A stretch of DNA of 64,000 nucleotides from an uncultured Cellvibrionales bacterium (GTDB lineage: Bacteria; Pseudomonadota; Gammaproteobacteria; Pseudomonadales; Porticoccaceae), in assembly GCA_913031645.1 (NCBI GenBank), contig CAJWFB010000002.1, positions 1-64,000 of the forward strand, in the 5' to 3' direction. Both the position numbers and the translations under genes were made by a program. Below are positions 17,286-26,440 of this stretch, in pieces (position 1 is the first letter of the stretch; the number at the start of each line of letters is the position of its first letter). The notes under the pieces were generated by a model. That model was not told the origin of the DNA, did not search any database, and saw only the letters and a program-made list of their open reading frames with translations.

Positions 17286-17790
17286 TGTTATTACCCAGAC
17301 CACACTGCGGGCATTGCCCAAAAAGCTCGATGCTCTGAGACTGCAAAACAAAGTTAGCTTTATTACTAGCAGTCTGCAGTACTTCGTTAAGTACTGCATC
17401 AGCCATTTCGGCGACACTACCACAGCCATTACAGATCATAAAAAGATTGCTGTGCTGACTACTTGGGAAAGGGCAACCTATATAGGCATTGAGCGACGGG
17501 AGTCTATGTATCAAACTAAGATCCAAAAGAAACTCAATCGCCCGATAAACCGTTGGCGGAGCAATAGGCTTGGCCAGTAATTTTGATAGTTGATCTTGAA
17601 TTTGATAAGCGCCCAAAGGTCGATGACTCTGCCACAATATTGTTAACACTGATTCACGAGTTACTGTAAGCTTAACACTTTTCTCTTGGCACAGACTTTT
17701 CGCGCGCGTTAATGCAGCATTAATGCAACGGTCATGGTCATGCGGCTGGTGAACTAAGCGAGCATTTGTCAGCATAATGACACTTTTCAT
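17260..17790 (-). CDS. zur: Zinc uptake regulator Zur (Fur family)
   Basis: Zinc-sensing repressor of 176 residues. The N-terminal winged helix has LTVTRESVLTILWQSHRPLGAYQIQDQL and PPTVYRAIEFLLDLSLIHRL. The C-terminal dimerisation domain has CNGCGSVAEM and CPQCGLG, the two CxxC pairs that hold structural zinc. The N-terminus HQPHDHDRC is His-rich. The ATG lies 10 bases from the Zur box, so autoregulation is expected. It heads the zur-znuC-znuB operon. Confidence 0.94.
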   Translation of the reverse strand: MKSVIMLTNARLVHQPHDHDRCINAALTRAKSLCQEKSVKLTVTRESVLTILWQSHRPLGAYQIQDQLSKLLAKPIAPPTVYRAIEFLLDLSLIHRLPSLNAYIGCPFPSSQHSNLFMICNGCGSVAEMADAVLNEVLQTASNKANFVLQSQSIELFGQCPQCGLGNNNDEESSVV

Positions 17791-17799
17791 TGAACGTTA

Positions 17800-17814
17800 T
17801 GTTATAATATAACA
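17800..17814. promoter_or_regulatory. Zur box between zur and znuA
   Basis: TGTTATAATATAACA is a perfect 7-1-7 palindrome and matches the core of the gammaproteobacterial Zur site (GTTATANTATAAC). It lies 9 bases from the zur start and 19 bases from the znuA start. One site can therefore repress both divergent promoters. Confidence 0.9.
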
Positions 17815-17833
17815 AAATTATTGGTTTATCCAT

Positions 17834-18727
17834 ATGTTCCCGGCGGAGGTCTACATAAAAAAGTTATTTTTCAATGCTGTTGGGCTTATAGCGCTGTGGT
17901 TACCTCTGCTCTCTAGTGCAGTCAGTGCTGAGAAAGCGACCGTGAGCATTCGAAATGATGTTGTGCCTCAACTACTGGTTATCACCAGTATAAAACCCCT
18001 GGCTTTGATTGCCCAAGCAGCACTCGGGAATAGTATAAATGTTGAATTTTTACAATCTGCGAACCAATCAGCTCATGATTTAACACTGACCGCGTCAGCT
18101 CTGGATAAAATTCATCGCGCCAGCCTGATTGTGTTGGTTGGAGATCAGTTTGAGCCACATGTTGCTAAGGTTGTCCAAGATATTCCAGGAAAAGCCCTTT
18201 TACAGGTCCTGGATCTGTTCACGTTTGACGGCGAAGTAGATGTATATCAGCAAAGAGTGGATCCTCATGTGTGGTTAAATCCTTATAGCGCTAATGTCAT
18301 TGGACATGCAATACAGGTGGCACTTGGTGTTCCTCAGCGAGATATCATTAGTGACATCGAAATTGAAGTACTCAAAAAAACCCTCGAGCCGGTAGGCACT
18401 CTTGGCTATATTTCCCATCATGCAGCACTTGGCCATTTTGCCGACGCGTTTAACGTGTCTGCTGGGATGCCCATACGGGACAGTAATGGGGGGCACAAGG
18501 GGGCGAGAAGTCAGTTTTTACTCCGCAAAGCTGCATATGATGGCGGCGCGCAATGCGTTTTTGTTGAACCCCAATATGCCGATAAGGATGCCTTAGTAAT
18601 CGCTGGGGAGCTAAATTTACCGCTGCGGACAATCGATCCACAAGGCATTGATGCACCCTTAACTGAAAATGGCTATGCGCAATTTGTTCAATCATTGGTT
18701 GTTCAATTTCAAGCCTGCTTCGGCTAA
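17834..18727 (+). CDS. znuA: Zinc ABC transporter substrate-binding protein ZnuA
   Basis: Periplasmic zinc-binding component of the importer. It has 297 residues; the signal peptide ends near residue 32 (SSAVSA). Zinc ligands of the cluster A-I family are visible: His in NQSAHDLTL, His in VDPHVWLNPY, His in GYISHHAALGHFADAF and Asp in RTIDPQGID. The His/Asp-rich loop of most gammaproteobacterial ZnuA proteins is absent. The ATG at 17834 has no clear ribosome site. It is divergent from zur. Confidence 0.9.
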   Translation: MFPAEVYIKKLFFNAVGLIALWLPLLSSAVSAEKATVSIRNDVVPQLLVITSIKPLALIAQAALGNSINVEFLQSANQSAHDLTLTASALDKIHRASLIVLVGDQFEPHVAKVVQDIPGKALLQVLDLFTFDGEVDVYQQRVDPHVWLNPYSANVIGHAIQVALGVPQRDIISDIEIEVLKKTLEPVGTLGYISHHAALGHFADAFNVSAGMPIRDSNGGHKGARSQFLLRKAAYDGGAQCVFVEPQYADKDALVIAGELNLPLRTIDPQGIDAPLTENGYAQFVQSLVVQFQACFG

Positions 18728-18773
18728 ATGCTGTATTCTTAACATACATAACAGCGGCAAAAACAGGTAGATC

Positions 18774-21545
18774 ATGACTGAAAAAACACCCCTTATCTTG
18801 GTTGATGGCTCCTCATATCTTTATCGTGCTTTCCATGCGCTGCCGCCCCTGACCAACAGCAAGGGTCTTCCCACGGGAGCGGTCAAAGGTGTCATTAATA
18901 TGATGCGCCGGTTGCAGAAGGACTATCCCGAAAGTACCGTGGTAGTAGTTTTTGATGCCAAGGGCAAAACGTTCAGGGATGACATGTATAGTGAGTACAA
19001 GGCCAATCGCCCGCCTATGCCCGATGATCTGCGACTACAAATTGAACCTATCCATAATATTATTCAAGCCATGGGTCTACCCATGCTCGTTATCGATGGG
19101 GTTGAGGCGGACGATGTAATTGGTACGCTGGCCATTCAGGCAGCAGCCATTGCACAACCAGTTGTAGTATCAACGGGCGATAAAGACATAGCCCAACTGG
19201 TCAATCAGCACATTACGCTCGTCAATACAATGACCAATACGGTGCTAGACCGAGCCGGGGTCATAGAAAAGTTTGGTGTTCCACCTGAGCTAATCATTGA
19301 TTTCTTAGCGCTACTGGGAGACAAATCCGACAACATTCCTGGTGTGCCGGGCGTAGGAGAAAAAACCGCTCTTGGCCTGTTGCAGGGCATTGGTAGTTTA
19401 GATGCCATTTTTCAGCGCCTGAACGAAGTAGCCGGGTTGGACTTTCGAGGTGCTAAAAATATGGCGCCAAAACTGGAGGAGCACAAGGAGCTTGCTTACC
19501 TCTCCTACCAGCTGGCAACTATTAAAACTGATGTTGAAATGCCTGAGGATATTAGCCAGTTACATAACCAAGCACCTGATCAAGCTCGGCTAGCAGAGCT
19601 TTTCGCAGAACTGGAATTTAAGTCCTGGGTTAATGAGCTATCAAACACTGAGCATCTAGAAAATACCAACAGCGTTGGCAGAGCAGTTGATGCACCAGTA
19701 GCAGAGGTTGTGGCAATTCCCGTTAAAGCCAACATTATCAAAGAATACCAGACGGTACTTACCGAAGCGCAGCTGGCAGATTGGGTAGTGAAAATTAAAG
19801 CGGGAGAATTAATTGCTGTAGATACTGAAACCACCAGTTTAGATTATATGGTGGCCGACTTAGTTGGTATTTCTATAGCGGTTGAGGCTGGTCAAGCTGC
19901 CTATATTCCCTTTGGCCATGATTATCTTGGTGTCCCCGAGCAATTGTCAAAAGATCTCGTTTTAGCGATACTTAAACCGCTGTTAGAGGATGTAACGATT
20001 AAAAAGGTGGGCCAAAACCTTAAATATGACATGAGTATTTTTGCACAGCATGGCATCAATCTTCAGGGTATTGAGTTTGATACCATGCTTGAGTCCTATG
20101 TCCTAGATTCTGTCGCCACACGTCATGACATGGACAGCTTGGCAGAGAAATATCTTGGTGAACAGACGATTAAGTTTAGCGATGTGGCTGGCAAAGGCGC
20201 AGGACAGTTAACCTTCAACCAGGTGGCTCTGGAGGAGGCGGGGCCCTATGCGGCAGAGGATGCGGATATTACCTTGCGCTTGCATCAAGCATTATGGCCT
20301 CAGGTGTCGGCACAATCAGCGTTGACGAAAGTGTTTACCGATATTGAATTACCACTGGTACCGGTTTTGTCTCGCATTGAGCGAGTCGGCGCTTTAGTTG
20401 ACGACACGCTATTATTTCAGCAGAGCCAAGAGCTGGCATTGCGGATTGCCGAATTAGAAAGAGAAGCGTGGGATCTCGCGGGGCAGGAGTTTAATCTTGC
20501 ATCACCCAAGCAGCTTGGTGAGATTCTTTTCACCAAATTAGAGATTCCTGTGTTAAAGAAAACAGCCAAGGGGGCGCCCTCGACAAAAGAAGAGGTTCTC
20601 CAAGAGCTAGCGCTGGATTATCCCTTACCAAAAGTATTAATTGAGCACCGTGGTTTAGCCAAACTTAAGTCTACTTATACCGATAAGTTGCCGGTGATGA
20701 TTAACCGCGCGACGAGAAGAATCCACACCTCTTACAATCAATCTGGCACAGCTACAGGCAGACTTTCATCATCAGACCCCAATTTACAAAATATCCCAGT
20801 GCGCAACGCAGAGGGCCGTCGCGTTCGTCAGGCTTTTATTGCGGCTAATGGAAGTAAGATGGTGGCGGCAGATTACTCGCAAATTGAATTACGCATTATG
20901 GCGCACCTCTCTGAAGACCCAAGTTTGTTGGCAGCCTTTGCCGCGGGCCAAGATATTCACCGTGCTACTGCAGCGGAGGTATTTTCGATGCATCCTGATG
21001 AGGTTACTACTGATCAGCGCCGCAGCGCTAAGGCCATTAATTTTGGGCTAATTTATGGTATGTCAGCCTTTGGGCTGGCTAAACAATTAAATATCGGTCG
21101 TAAACAGGCGGCAGAATATATTGATACTTATTTTGATCGCTACCCGGGCGTTCTAAATTACATGAATAACGTTCGTAGTAGTGCGGCGGAGGTCGGTTAT
21201 GTTGAGACCTTCTTCGGCCGCCGCCTATACCTTCCGGAAATAAATTCGCGCAATGGCATGCGCCGACAAGCTGCAGAGCGTACCGCGATTAACGCGCCGA
21301 TGCAGGGCACCGCTGCTGACATCATTAAGCTAGCAATGATATCGGTAGATGATTGGTTGCAAAATAGCGACTTGCGCAGTGTCATGATCATGCAAGTTCA
21401 TGATGAGCTTGTTTTGGAAGTACCAGAGGATGAGCTTCAGGTGGTTTCTGAGGGACTGATGCAGAGAATGGAAAGTGCCGCAAGTCTAAAGGTTCCCCTG
21501 TTAGTGGATGTGGGTGTAGGCGATAACTGGGATGAGGCTCATTAA
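18774..21545 (+). CDS. polA: DNA polymerase I
   Basis: Repair and Okazaki-fragment polymerase of 923 residues. Order of domains: 5'-3' exonuclease (residues 1-290, with [11 protein letters not shown] and [18 protein letters not shown]), 3'-5' exonuclease (about 320-510) with the intact acidic site [10 protein letters not shown], and the polymerase domain. The polymerase domain has the motifs [35 protein letters not shown] and [13 protein letters not shown]. All three activities look intact. Downstream lies the predicted small RNA and then engB, as in Pseudomonas and E. coli. Confidence 0.98.
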   Translation: MTEKTPLILVDGSSYLYRAFHALPPLTNSKGLPTGAVKGVINMMRRLQKDYPESTVVVVFDAKGKTFRDDMYSEYKANRPPMPDDLRLQIEPIHNIIQAMGLPMLVIDGVEADDVIGTLAIQAAAIAQPVVVSTGDKDIAQLVNQHITLVNTMTNTVLDRAGVIEKFGVPPELIIDFLALLGDKSDNIPGVPGVGEKTALGLLQGIGSLDAIFQRLNEVAGLDFRGAKNMAPKLEEHKELAYLSYQLATIKTDVEMPEDISQLHNQAPDQARLAELFAELEFKSWVNELSNTEHLENTNSVGRAVDAPVAEVVAIPVKANIIKEYQTVLTEAQLADWVVKIKAGELIAVDTETTSLDYMVADLVGISIAVEAGQAAYIPFGHDYLGVPEQLSKDLVLAILKPLLEDVTIKKVGQNLKYDMSIFAQHGINLQGIEFDTMLESYVLDSVATRHDMDSLAEKYLGEQTIKFSDVAGKGAGQLTFNQVALEEAGPYAAEDADITLRLHQALWPQVSAQSALTKVFTDIELPLVPVLSRIERVGALVDDTLLFQQSQELALRIAELEREAWDLAGQEFNLASPKQLGEILFTKLEIPVLKKTAKGAPSTKEEVLQELALDYPLPKVLIEHRGLAKLKSTYTDKLPVMINRATRRIHTSYNQSGTATGRLSSSDPNLQNIPVRNAEGRRVRQAFIAANGSKMVAADYSQIELRIMAHLSEDPSLLAAFAAGQDIHRATAAEVFSMHPDEVTTDQRRSAKAINFGLIYGMSAFGLAKQLNIGRKQAAEYIDTYFDRYPGVLNYMNNVRSSAAEVGYVETFFGRRLYLPEINSRNGMRRQAAERTAINAPMQGTAADIIKLAMISVDDWLQNSDLRSVMIMQVHDELVLEVPEDELQVVSEGLMQRMESAASLKVPLLVDVGVGDNWDEAH

Positions 21546-21669
21546 TCAAATCCGCAAGCTGGACGCGATAAGATGTGCCGAAATCTGCTATTTACGGTTT
21601 GGGAACACTGACCGCACAGTGAATACATCGTTCTCTATAGAAGGCCCAAAAATAAAGTTGTGCATAATT

Positions 21670-21696
21670 GGAACTTTCCAGTTTTCGCCTGTCCAA
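21670..21696 (+). promoter_or_regulatory. Predicted sigma-E (RpoE/AlgU) promoter
   Basis: GGAACTT at 21670-21676 is the exact sigma-E -35 consensus. TCCAA at 21692-21696 follows after 15 bases and resembles the TCNAA -10. Transcription would begin near 21702 and read into the terminator at 21745-21780. No sigma-70 promoter is obvious nearby. Confidence 0.6.
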
Positions 21697-21701
21697 TAAT
21701 A

Positions 21702-21780
21702 GGCAAGTGATGATTGCACATAATCTCCCCCGAGATAGATATGTAAAACCCTAACTCTGAAAAGCGTTAGGGTTTTTTTT
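21702..21780 (+). ncRNA. Predicted sigma-E-dependent small RNA in the polA-engB interval (Spot 42/ErsA position)
   Basis: About 75-80 bases between a sigma-E-like promoter and a strong intrinsic terminator, with no reading frame. The interval is where E. coli encodes Spot 42 and Pseudomonas encodes the AlgU-dependent ErsA. A short hairpin at 21723-21736 (ATCT, loop CCCCCG, AGAT) would present a run of C, suited to pairing with G-rich ribosome sites. The 3' end is a GC-containing stem followed by eight T, suited to Hfq binding. The start point and function are inferred. Confidence 0.55.
21745..21780 (+). terminator. Intrinsic terminator of the predicted small RNA
   Basis: Stem AAAACCCTAAC at 21745-21755 pairs with GTTAGGGTTTT at 21766-21776. 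The loop is 10 bases and the T-run ends at 21780. The A-rich left flank could also let it end leftward transcription from engB, whose stop is at 21812. Confidence 0.88.
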
Positions 21781-21811
21781 GGCGTTGAGAACTCTCTGTT
21801 AGTAAGGCGGA

Positions 21812-22441
21812 TTAAGATTCACCGAAGTCCGCAGAAAGCCAGTGATTAAGCTGGACTTCAAGTTCTGGTAAGCCTTGCTTCTTTAGTGACGAAAAGGTTT
21901 GTACTGTTAAGAGTGTCACGCCAGGATCCATCTCGCGAAGAAAGCTGTCCACTTTTAGCAGTGTGCTTTGTGCAGGACCTCGTTTTAGCTTATCTGATTT
22001 GGTTAATAAAATATGCACAGGAAGCCCAGCTTCAGCGGCCCAGTTGAGCATCTGCTGGTCATAATCTTGCAGTGGGTGCCGAATATCCATGAGTAAGATC
22101 AGGCCACCTAAACTTTTTCGTTGTTGCAAGTATTCAGCAAGATGCCGATTCCACTGGGCTTTCATTGCGATAGGGACCTTGGCATACCCATAACCCGGAA
22201 GGTCAACTAATCTCTTTCCGCAACTCAATGTAAAGAAATTAATCATTTGAGTGCGTCCTGGTGTTTTACTGGTTCTCGCGAGGCTTTTATTTCTGGTAAG
22301 GGTATTAATAGCGCTAGATTTCCCTGCATTAGAGCGTCCCGCAAAGGCAACTTCGCATCCCGAATCTTCAGGGCACTGCTTTAGTGAGGGTGCGCTGGTA
22401 GCGAACGCTGCAGATTGAAATTTGATTGCGGGTATATCCAT
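21812..22441 (-). CDS. engB: Ribosome biogenesis GTP-binding protein EngB (YsxC/YihA)
   Basis: Essential small GTPase for 50S subunit assembly, 209 residues. It has G1 [10 protein letters not shown] near residue 34, G3 [11 protein letters not shown] near residue 79 and G4 LTKSDKL near residue 146, plus the [13 protein letters not shown] switch region. It reads toward polA across the small RNA interval and divergently from the cytochrome c4 gene. Confidence 0.96.
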   Translation of the reverse strand: MDIPAIKFQSAAFATSAPSLKQCPEDSGCEVAFAGRSNAGKSSAINTLTRNKSLARTSKTPGRTQMINFFTLSCGKRLVDLPGYGYAKVPIAMKAQWNRHLAEYLQQRKSLGGLILLMDIRHPLQDYDQQMLNWAAEAGLPVHILLTKSDKLKRGPAQSTLLKVDSFLREMDPGVTLLTVQTFSSLKKQGLPELEVQLNHWLSADFGES

Positions 22442-22462
22442 AGGAAAATCGACGCTACTTAC

Positions 22463-22491
22463 TTAAGAATCTGAAACTATTGGTATATAAT
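22463..22491 (+). promoter_or_regulatory. Predicted sigma-70 promoter of the cytochrome c4-dsbA operon
   Basis: TTAAGA at 22463-22468, a 17-base spacer, and a perfect TATAAT at 22486-22491. It lies about 90 bases before the cytochrome gene. Confidence 0.6.
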
Positions 22492-22579
22492 GCACGCCCT
22501 TAGCGTATAACACTTTTAGTCGCGACGATTAACCAATGTCGAGAGATCATTCTACCGGATTGTGAGAGCAAGAATAACC

Positions 22580-23221
22580 ATGAAAAGAAATATTTTATCC
22601 ATTGCATGTCTGTTTTCAATACTGTTTATGAGTAACGTTTTGGCTGCAGGTGATGCTGCCGCCGGGAAAACTAAGGTTATGATATGTGCGGGATGCCACG
22701 GAGCTGACGGTAATAGTATGGTGCCATCATTTCCCAAACTAGCGGGCTTAGGTGAGAAATATATTACTCAGCAGCTGCGACAGATTAAGTCTGGTGAACG
22801 TGAGATTATGGAAATGATGGGTATTCTTAATCTTTCGACTGACCAAGATTTACAAGATATGGCGGCGTACTACGATGCGCAGTCGCGTAGCATAGCTGGC
22901 GCTAAAGAGATCCAATTGGTCGGTATTTCTGAACCGCAGCAAGCCATCGATTATGGTGAGAACATTTATCGCGGAGGCAACATGAAGACCGGCGTGGCTG
23001 CCTGTACTGGATGTCATTCGCCCTCAGGTAATGGCAATGGTCCAGCTGGGTATCCTGGGCTTGGCGGTCAGCATGCCACCTATATTGAGAAGCAATTACT
23101 TGCCTACCGACGTGGGGAGCGCGTGAGTGGTAGTAATGCCGCGATTATGCAGGGCGTTGCGGCCAATTTGAGCGACAAAGAAATTACAGCGGTGGCCAAC
23201 TATATATCAGGCCTCAACTAG
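22580..23221 (+). CDS. Diheme cytochrome c4
   Basis: Periplasmic electron carrier with two cytochrome c domains, 213 residues. The signal peptide ends near VLAAG. The two heme sites are CAGCHGADGNS near residue 36 and CTGCHSPSGNG near residue 145. SFPKLAGLGEKYITQQL and GYPGLGGQHATYIEKQL are the paired c4 signatures. The start MKRNIL at 22580 gives a normal signal peptide; an upstream alternative adds six residues. Next to engB and dsbA as in Pseudomonas. It may feed electrons to the oxidase encoded at 8-12 kb. Confidence 0.94.
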   Translation: MKRNILSIACLFSILFMSNVLAAGDAAAGKTKVMICAGCHGADGNSMVPSFPKLAGLGEKYITQQLRQIKSGEREIMEMMGILNLSTDQDLQDMAAYYDAQSRSIAGAKEIQLVGISEPQQAIDYGENIYRGGNMKTGVAACTGCHSPSGNGNGPAGYPGLGGQHATYIEKQLLAYRRGERVSGSNAAIMQGVAANLSDKEITAVANYISGLN

Positions 23222-23257
23222 GAGCGCTTGCTTCGTCAGTTATCAAAGGAGAGTAAG

Positions 23258-23896
23258 ATGTTTGGATGGTTTAAAAAAATAATTTTTCTGGCCGTAGTCT
23301 CATCTATGGCAATGTGCCAGGCTCAGACTGAAGAGTATCAAGCGGGCGTTGATTATGAAGTGTTACCTCAGGCAATTCGAACTGCCAATCCGACTAAAAT
23401 TGAAGTTAATGAAGTATTCCATTATCTATGCATTCATTGCTATAACTTTGAATCCACTGTAACCCCATGGGCCGAGAAATTACCCGAGGATGTCGACTTT
23501 CAGCATACCCCTGCTGTTTGGAATTCTACCTTAGAGCCATTTGCTAGAGCTTACTATACTGCTAAAGCGCTAAAGATTTTAGATCAAACTCATGTGGCTT
23601 TGTTTGAAACTATCCATGTTAAAAAGCAGCGTCTTCAGTCACAGCAAGATCTAGCAGAGTTTTTTGTTGGCCAGGGTGTCGATGGTGATCGATTTAATAA
23701 AATTTATAGCTCTTTTGGTGTGACTAGCCAGCTTAACCAGGCAAAGGCAAGAGCCAAAGGCTACAGGACGCAAGGTACGCCAGAGATGATTGTCAACGGC
23801 AAATATAGAGTCACAACACGTTTGTCGAAAAACTTTGACGGCATGTTGCGAGTGGCCAGCTTTTTGATTGAGAAAGAGCGTCGAGCTGAACAATAG
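23258..23896 (+). CDS. dsbA: Thiol:disulfide interchange protein DsbA, CIHC active site
   Basis: Periplasmic dithiol oxidase that introduces disulfides. It has 212 residues; the signal peptide ends near residue 23. GGAGAG precedes the ATG at 23258. The thioredoxin fold has the active site CIHC at residues 58-61 (HYLCIHCYNFES), not the canonical CPHC, and the cis-proline segment GTPEMIVNGKY. It is preceded by cytochrome c4, an arrangement known in Pseudomonas. The changed dipeptide would be expected to alter the redox potential. A strong terminator follows. Confidence 0.92.
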   Translation: MFGWFKKIIFLAVVSSMAMCQAQTEEYQAGVDYEVLPQAIRTANPTKIEVNEVFHYLCIHCYNFESTVTPWAEKLPEDVDFQHTPAVWNSTLEPFARAYYTAKALKILDQTHVALFETIHVKKQRLQSQQDLAEFFVGQGVDGDRFNKIYSSFGVTSQLNQAKARAKGYRTQGTPEMIVNGKYRVTTRLSKNFDGMLRVASFLIEKERRAEQ

Positions 23897-23918
23897 ACGC
23901 TCTTGTTCGGTATCAGTC

Positions 23919-23950
23919 AAAAAATACGCGGCACCCACCGCGTATTTTTT
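23919..23950 (+). terminator. Intrinsic terminator after dsbA
   Basis: TACGCGG at 23925-23931 and CCGCGTA at 23938-23944, with a 6-base loop, an A-run before and a T6 run after. It is symmetrical and 23 bases past the dsbA stop. Confidence 0.88.
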
Positions 23951-23975
23951 CGTCCCCAACAAATCTACAACTAGT

Positions 23976-24002
23976 GGTTATAACCTAAGTGCATGGGGTT
24001 AT
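23976..24002 (+). promoter_or_regulatory. GGTTATAACC palindrome with a repeated half-site upstream of serC
   Basis: A perfect 10-base palindrome GGTTATAACC at 23976-23985 is followed by another GGTTAT at 23997-24002. The two GGTTAT copies start 21 bases apart, two helical turns. It lies about 80-105 bases before serC. Possible operator; the regulator is unknown. Confidence 0.3.
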
Positions 24003-24082
24003 GGCGGAAAAAACTTTCCACAGAGCGACCGAGATAGTAAAGTACGCGACCTTTTCCAAAACACTCCACATTTAAACTGACC

Positions 24083-25210
24083 ATGGGAAGTATTGTGAAA
24101 CCAAGTCTGAAACCGACTAATCCGAACTTTTCTTCGGGGCCCTGTTCAAAGCGCCCTGGATACAGTATCGATAGCCTAGATATCTCTATACTTGGGCGCT
24201 CGCACAGATCGTCCATTGGCAAAAAGGCACTGGGACGAGCCTGCGCGGATACCGCTGAGATTCTCGGGCTTCCTGAAGGATACCGCGTTGGCGTGGTTCC
24301 GGCATCGGATACCGGCGCCGTTGAAATGATTATGTGGTCAGTATTGGGCGCTCGGCCAGTTGATGTCTGTGCATGGGAGTCTTTTGGTAGTGGCTGGTTA
24401 ACAGATGTAACCAAACAGCTGAAACTCGACAATGTGACGACTCATGTTGCTGACTATGGATTACTGCCCGATTTAACCCAAACTAATCCGGACCACGATA
24501 TTGTCTTTACGTGGAACGGAACCACCTCTGGGGTCAAGGTTCCAAATGCAGATTGGATCAGCGATGATCGCAAAGGACTGACAATCTGTGATGCTACCTC
24601 GGCGGTTTTTGCGATGCAGCTGCCATGGGAAAAGCTAGATGTGGTGACCTATAGTTGGCAAAAAGTACTTGGCGGCGAAGGCGCTCATGGTATGTTAATT
24701 TTAAGCCCCAGAGCGATTGAACGTTTGGAAAGTTACACGCCTGCTTGGCCCATGCCGAAGATTTTTAGGCTCACTAAAGGGGGCAAGCTAATTGAGGGGA
24801 TCTTTCGCGGAGAGACGATCAATACGCCATCGATGCTATGTGTCGCCGATTACCTCGACGGCTTAGATTGGATCCGTTCAATTGGTGGATTGCAGGGTGC
24901 GATTGCCAAGTCTGAGAATAATTTATCGATAATCCAAAAGTTTGTTGATGAACGCGAGTGGATTCACTTTTTAGCGCAAGATTCTGGCCAAATATCTAAT
25001 ACGAGCGTTTGTCTTACGCTAGATCTAGAGCCAGATCAGGTTAAAAAAATGGTTAAATCGTTAGATACAGAGGCCGTTGCTTTTGATATCGGGGCCTATC
25101 GCGATGCGCCGGCAGGATTGAGAATTTGGTGTGGAGCCACAGTTGAAGTGTCTGATCTGGAGGCGTTAATGCCTTGGTTAGATTGGGCTTATGACCACGT
25201 AAGCCGTTAG
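24083..25210 (+). CDS. serC: Phosphoserine aminotransferase, alphaproteobacterial/Methanosarcina type
   Basis: PLP enzyme that makes 3-phosphoserine from 3-phosphohydroxypyruvate and glutamate. It has 375 residues. The sequence [53 protein letters not shown] and [23 protein letters not shown] (PLP lysine in WQKVLGG) follows the type common in alphaproteobacteria and Methanosarcina rather than E. coli SerC. The GTG at 24095, preceded by GGGAAG, is an alternative start. It pairs with serA 50 bases downstream. Origin by transfer is inferred. Confidence 0.9.
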   Translation: MGSIVKPSLKPTNPNFSSGPCSKRPGYSIDSLDISILGRSHRSSIGKKALGRACADTAEILGLPEGYRVGVVPASDTGAVEMIMWSVLGARPVDVCAWESFGSGWLTDVTKQLKLDNVTTHVADYGLLPDLTQTNPDHDIVFTWNGTTSGVKVPNADWISDDRKGLTICDATSAVFAMQLPWEKLDVVTYSWQKVLGGEGAHGMLILSPRAIERLESYTPAWPMPKIFRLTKGGKLIEGIFRGETINTPSMLCVADYLDGLDWIRSIGGLQGAIAKSENNLSIIQKFVDEREWIHFLAQDSGQISNTSVCLTLDLEPDQVKKMVKSLDTEAVAFDIGAYRDAPAGLRIWCGATVEVSDLEALMPWLDWAYDHVSR

Positions 25211-25260
25211 TCAGGGGCTTTAAACTAGATTAAGTTAGATCAGAGAGTTGAGATAAAACT

Positions 25261-26430
25261 ATGCACAATGTTCGTACTTATAATGCCATTTCTGCCAAGG
25301 GCCTGGACCGATTTTCAGCTGAAAAATATGCAGTTAGTGAAGACTGTGCGGCACCTGAAGCCTTCATCTTACGCAGCCAGAAGCTGCACACAGAGACTAT
25401 TCCCGACAGTTTGTTGGCGGTTGCCCGAGCGGGTGCTGGCGTTAATAATATTCCAGTATCGGACTACACTGAGCAAGGAATAGTAGTTTTTAATACTCCC
25501 GGCGCTAATGCGAATGCCGTCAAAGAGCTGATCGTAGCTGGGCTATTGTTAGGTTCTCGAGATATTTATGGTGGGATGAGCTATGTGCAAGAGCTGGGCC
25601 ACATTGATGATTCTGCTCAAATGGGCAAGCTTTTAGAAAAAGAAAAAAAGCGTTTTGCTGGTACTGAAATTGTTGGCAAGACTTTGGGTGTGGTTGGTTT
25701 GGGTGCTATTGGATCGATTATTGCTAACCTCGCGTTAGATTTAGGTATGAATGTCATTGGTTATGATCCTGCGATCTCAGTCGAAGCGGCATGGCAGCTT
25801 TCTAGTCGAGTTGAGCGCATGGAAAGCATAGAAAAGCTACTTGCTAGCGCTGACTTTGTTACTCTCCATGTCCCAGCGATCCCTGCAACCAAGCACTTGA
25901 TCAATACTAAAACCCTCAGTGAAATGAAAAGCACGGCTAAAATTCTAAACTTTGCTCGTGAGGAAATTGTCAGTACCGATGACATGGTGAATGCCTTAAA
26001 TAAAGGGGTGATAGCGGGATACATTAGTGACTTTCCTGCGCCTGCGCTGCTGGGTCGAAAAGACGTCATATTGATGCCGCACATTGGTGCAAGTACTGAA
26101 GAAGCAGAAGAAAACTGTGCGGTAATGGCTGCGGAACAACTCAAAGATTTTCTTGAGAATGGTAATATTCACAATTCAGTTAATTATCCGCCCACCAAAA
26201 TGAGCCGTAATGGTGGTAGCAGAATTACTTTTTGCAACAGTAATGTACCCAAGGTTTTAGGCCAAGTGTTATCGCTCCTGGCAGATGCCAACCTTAATGT
26301 GGTCGACATGGTGAATAAAAGCCGCGGTGAAATTGCCTACAATATTATTGATCTTGAGGGTGATATTGACGGAGAAATTATAGACAAAGTTGCCAGTGTT
26401 GATGGTGTTATGCGAGTCCGCCTAATATAA
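25261..26430 (+). CDS. serA: Phosphoglycerate dehydrogenase with ACT domain
   Basis: First step of serine synthesis: oxidation of 3-phosphoglycerate. It has 389 residues. The NAD fold has VVGLGAIGSIIANLAL near residue 143. The catalytic Arg lies in NFAREEIV and the His in MPHIGASTEEAEENCA. At the place where E. coli SerA has the PTEP glutamate this protein reads SDFPAPALL, as in the short Bacteroides/Firmicutes-like SerA group. A C-terminal ACT domain (GQVLSLLADANLNVVDM) suggests allosteric control. It is cotranscribed with serC, giving two adjacent steps of the pathway. Confidence 0.88.
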   Translation: MHNVRTYNAISAKGLDRFSAEKYAVSEDCAAPEAFILRSQKLHTETIPDSLLAVARAGAGVNNIPVSDYTEQGIVVFNTPGANANAVKELIVAGLLLGSRDIYGGMSYVQELGHIDDSAQMGKLLEKEKKRFAGTEIVGKTLGVVGLGAIGSIIANLALDLGMNVIGYDPAISVEAAWQLSSRVERMESIEKLLASADFVTLHVPAIPATKHLINTKTLSEMKSTAKILNFAREEIVSTDDMVNALNKGVIAGYISDFPAPALLGRKDVILMPHIGASTEEAEENCAVMAAEQLKDFLENGNIHNSVNYPPTKMSRNGGSRITFCNSNVPKVLGQVLSLLADANLNVVDMVNKSRGEIAYNIIDLEGDIDGEIIDKVASVDGVMRVRLI

Positions 26431-26440
26431 GTAGACAGGT

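Noticed and set aside
17286..17429. N-terminal extension of ZnuC by 48 residues
   Set aside because: It would lie inside zur in another frame and lacks similarity to ATPase N-termini; the ATG pair at 17282-17285 gives a normal length.
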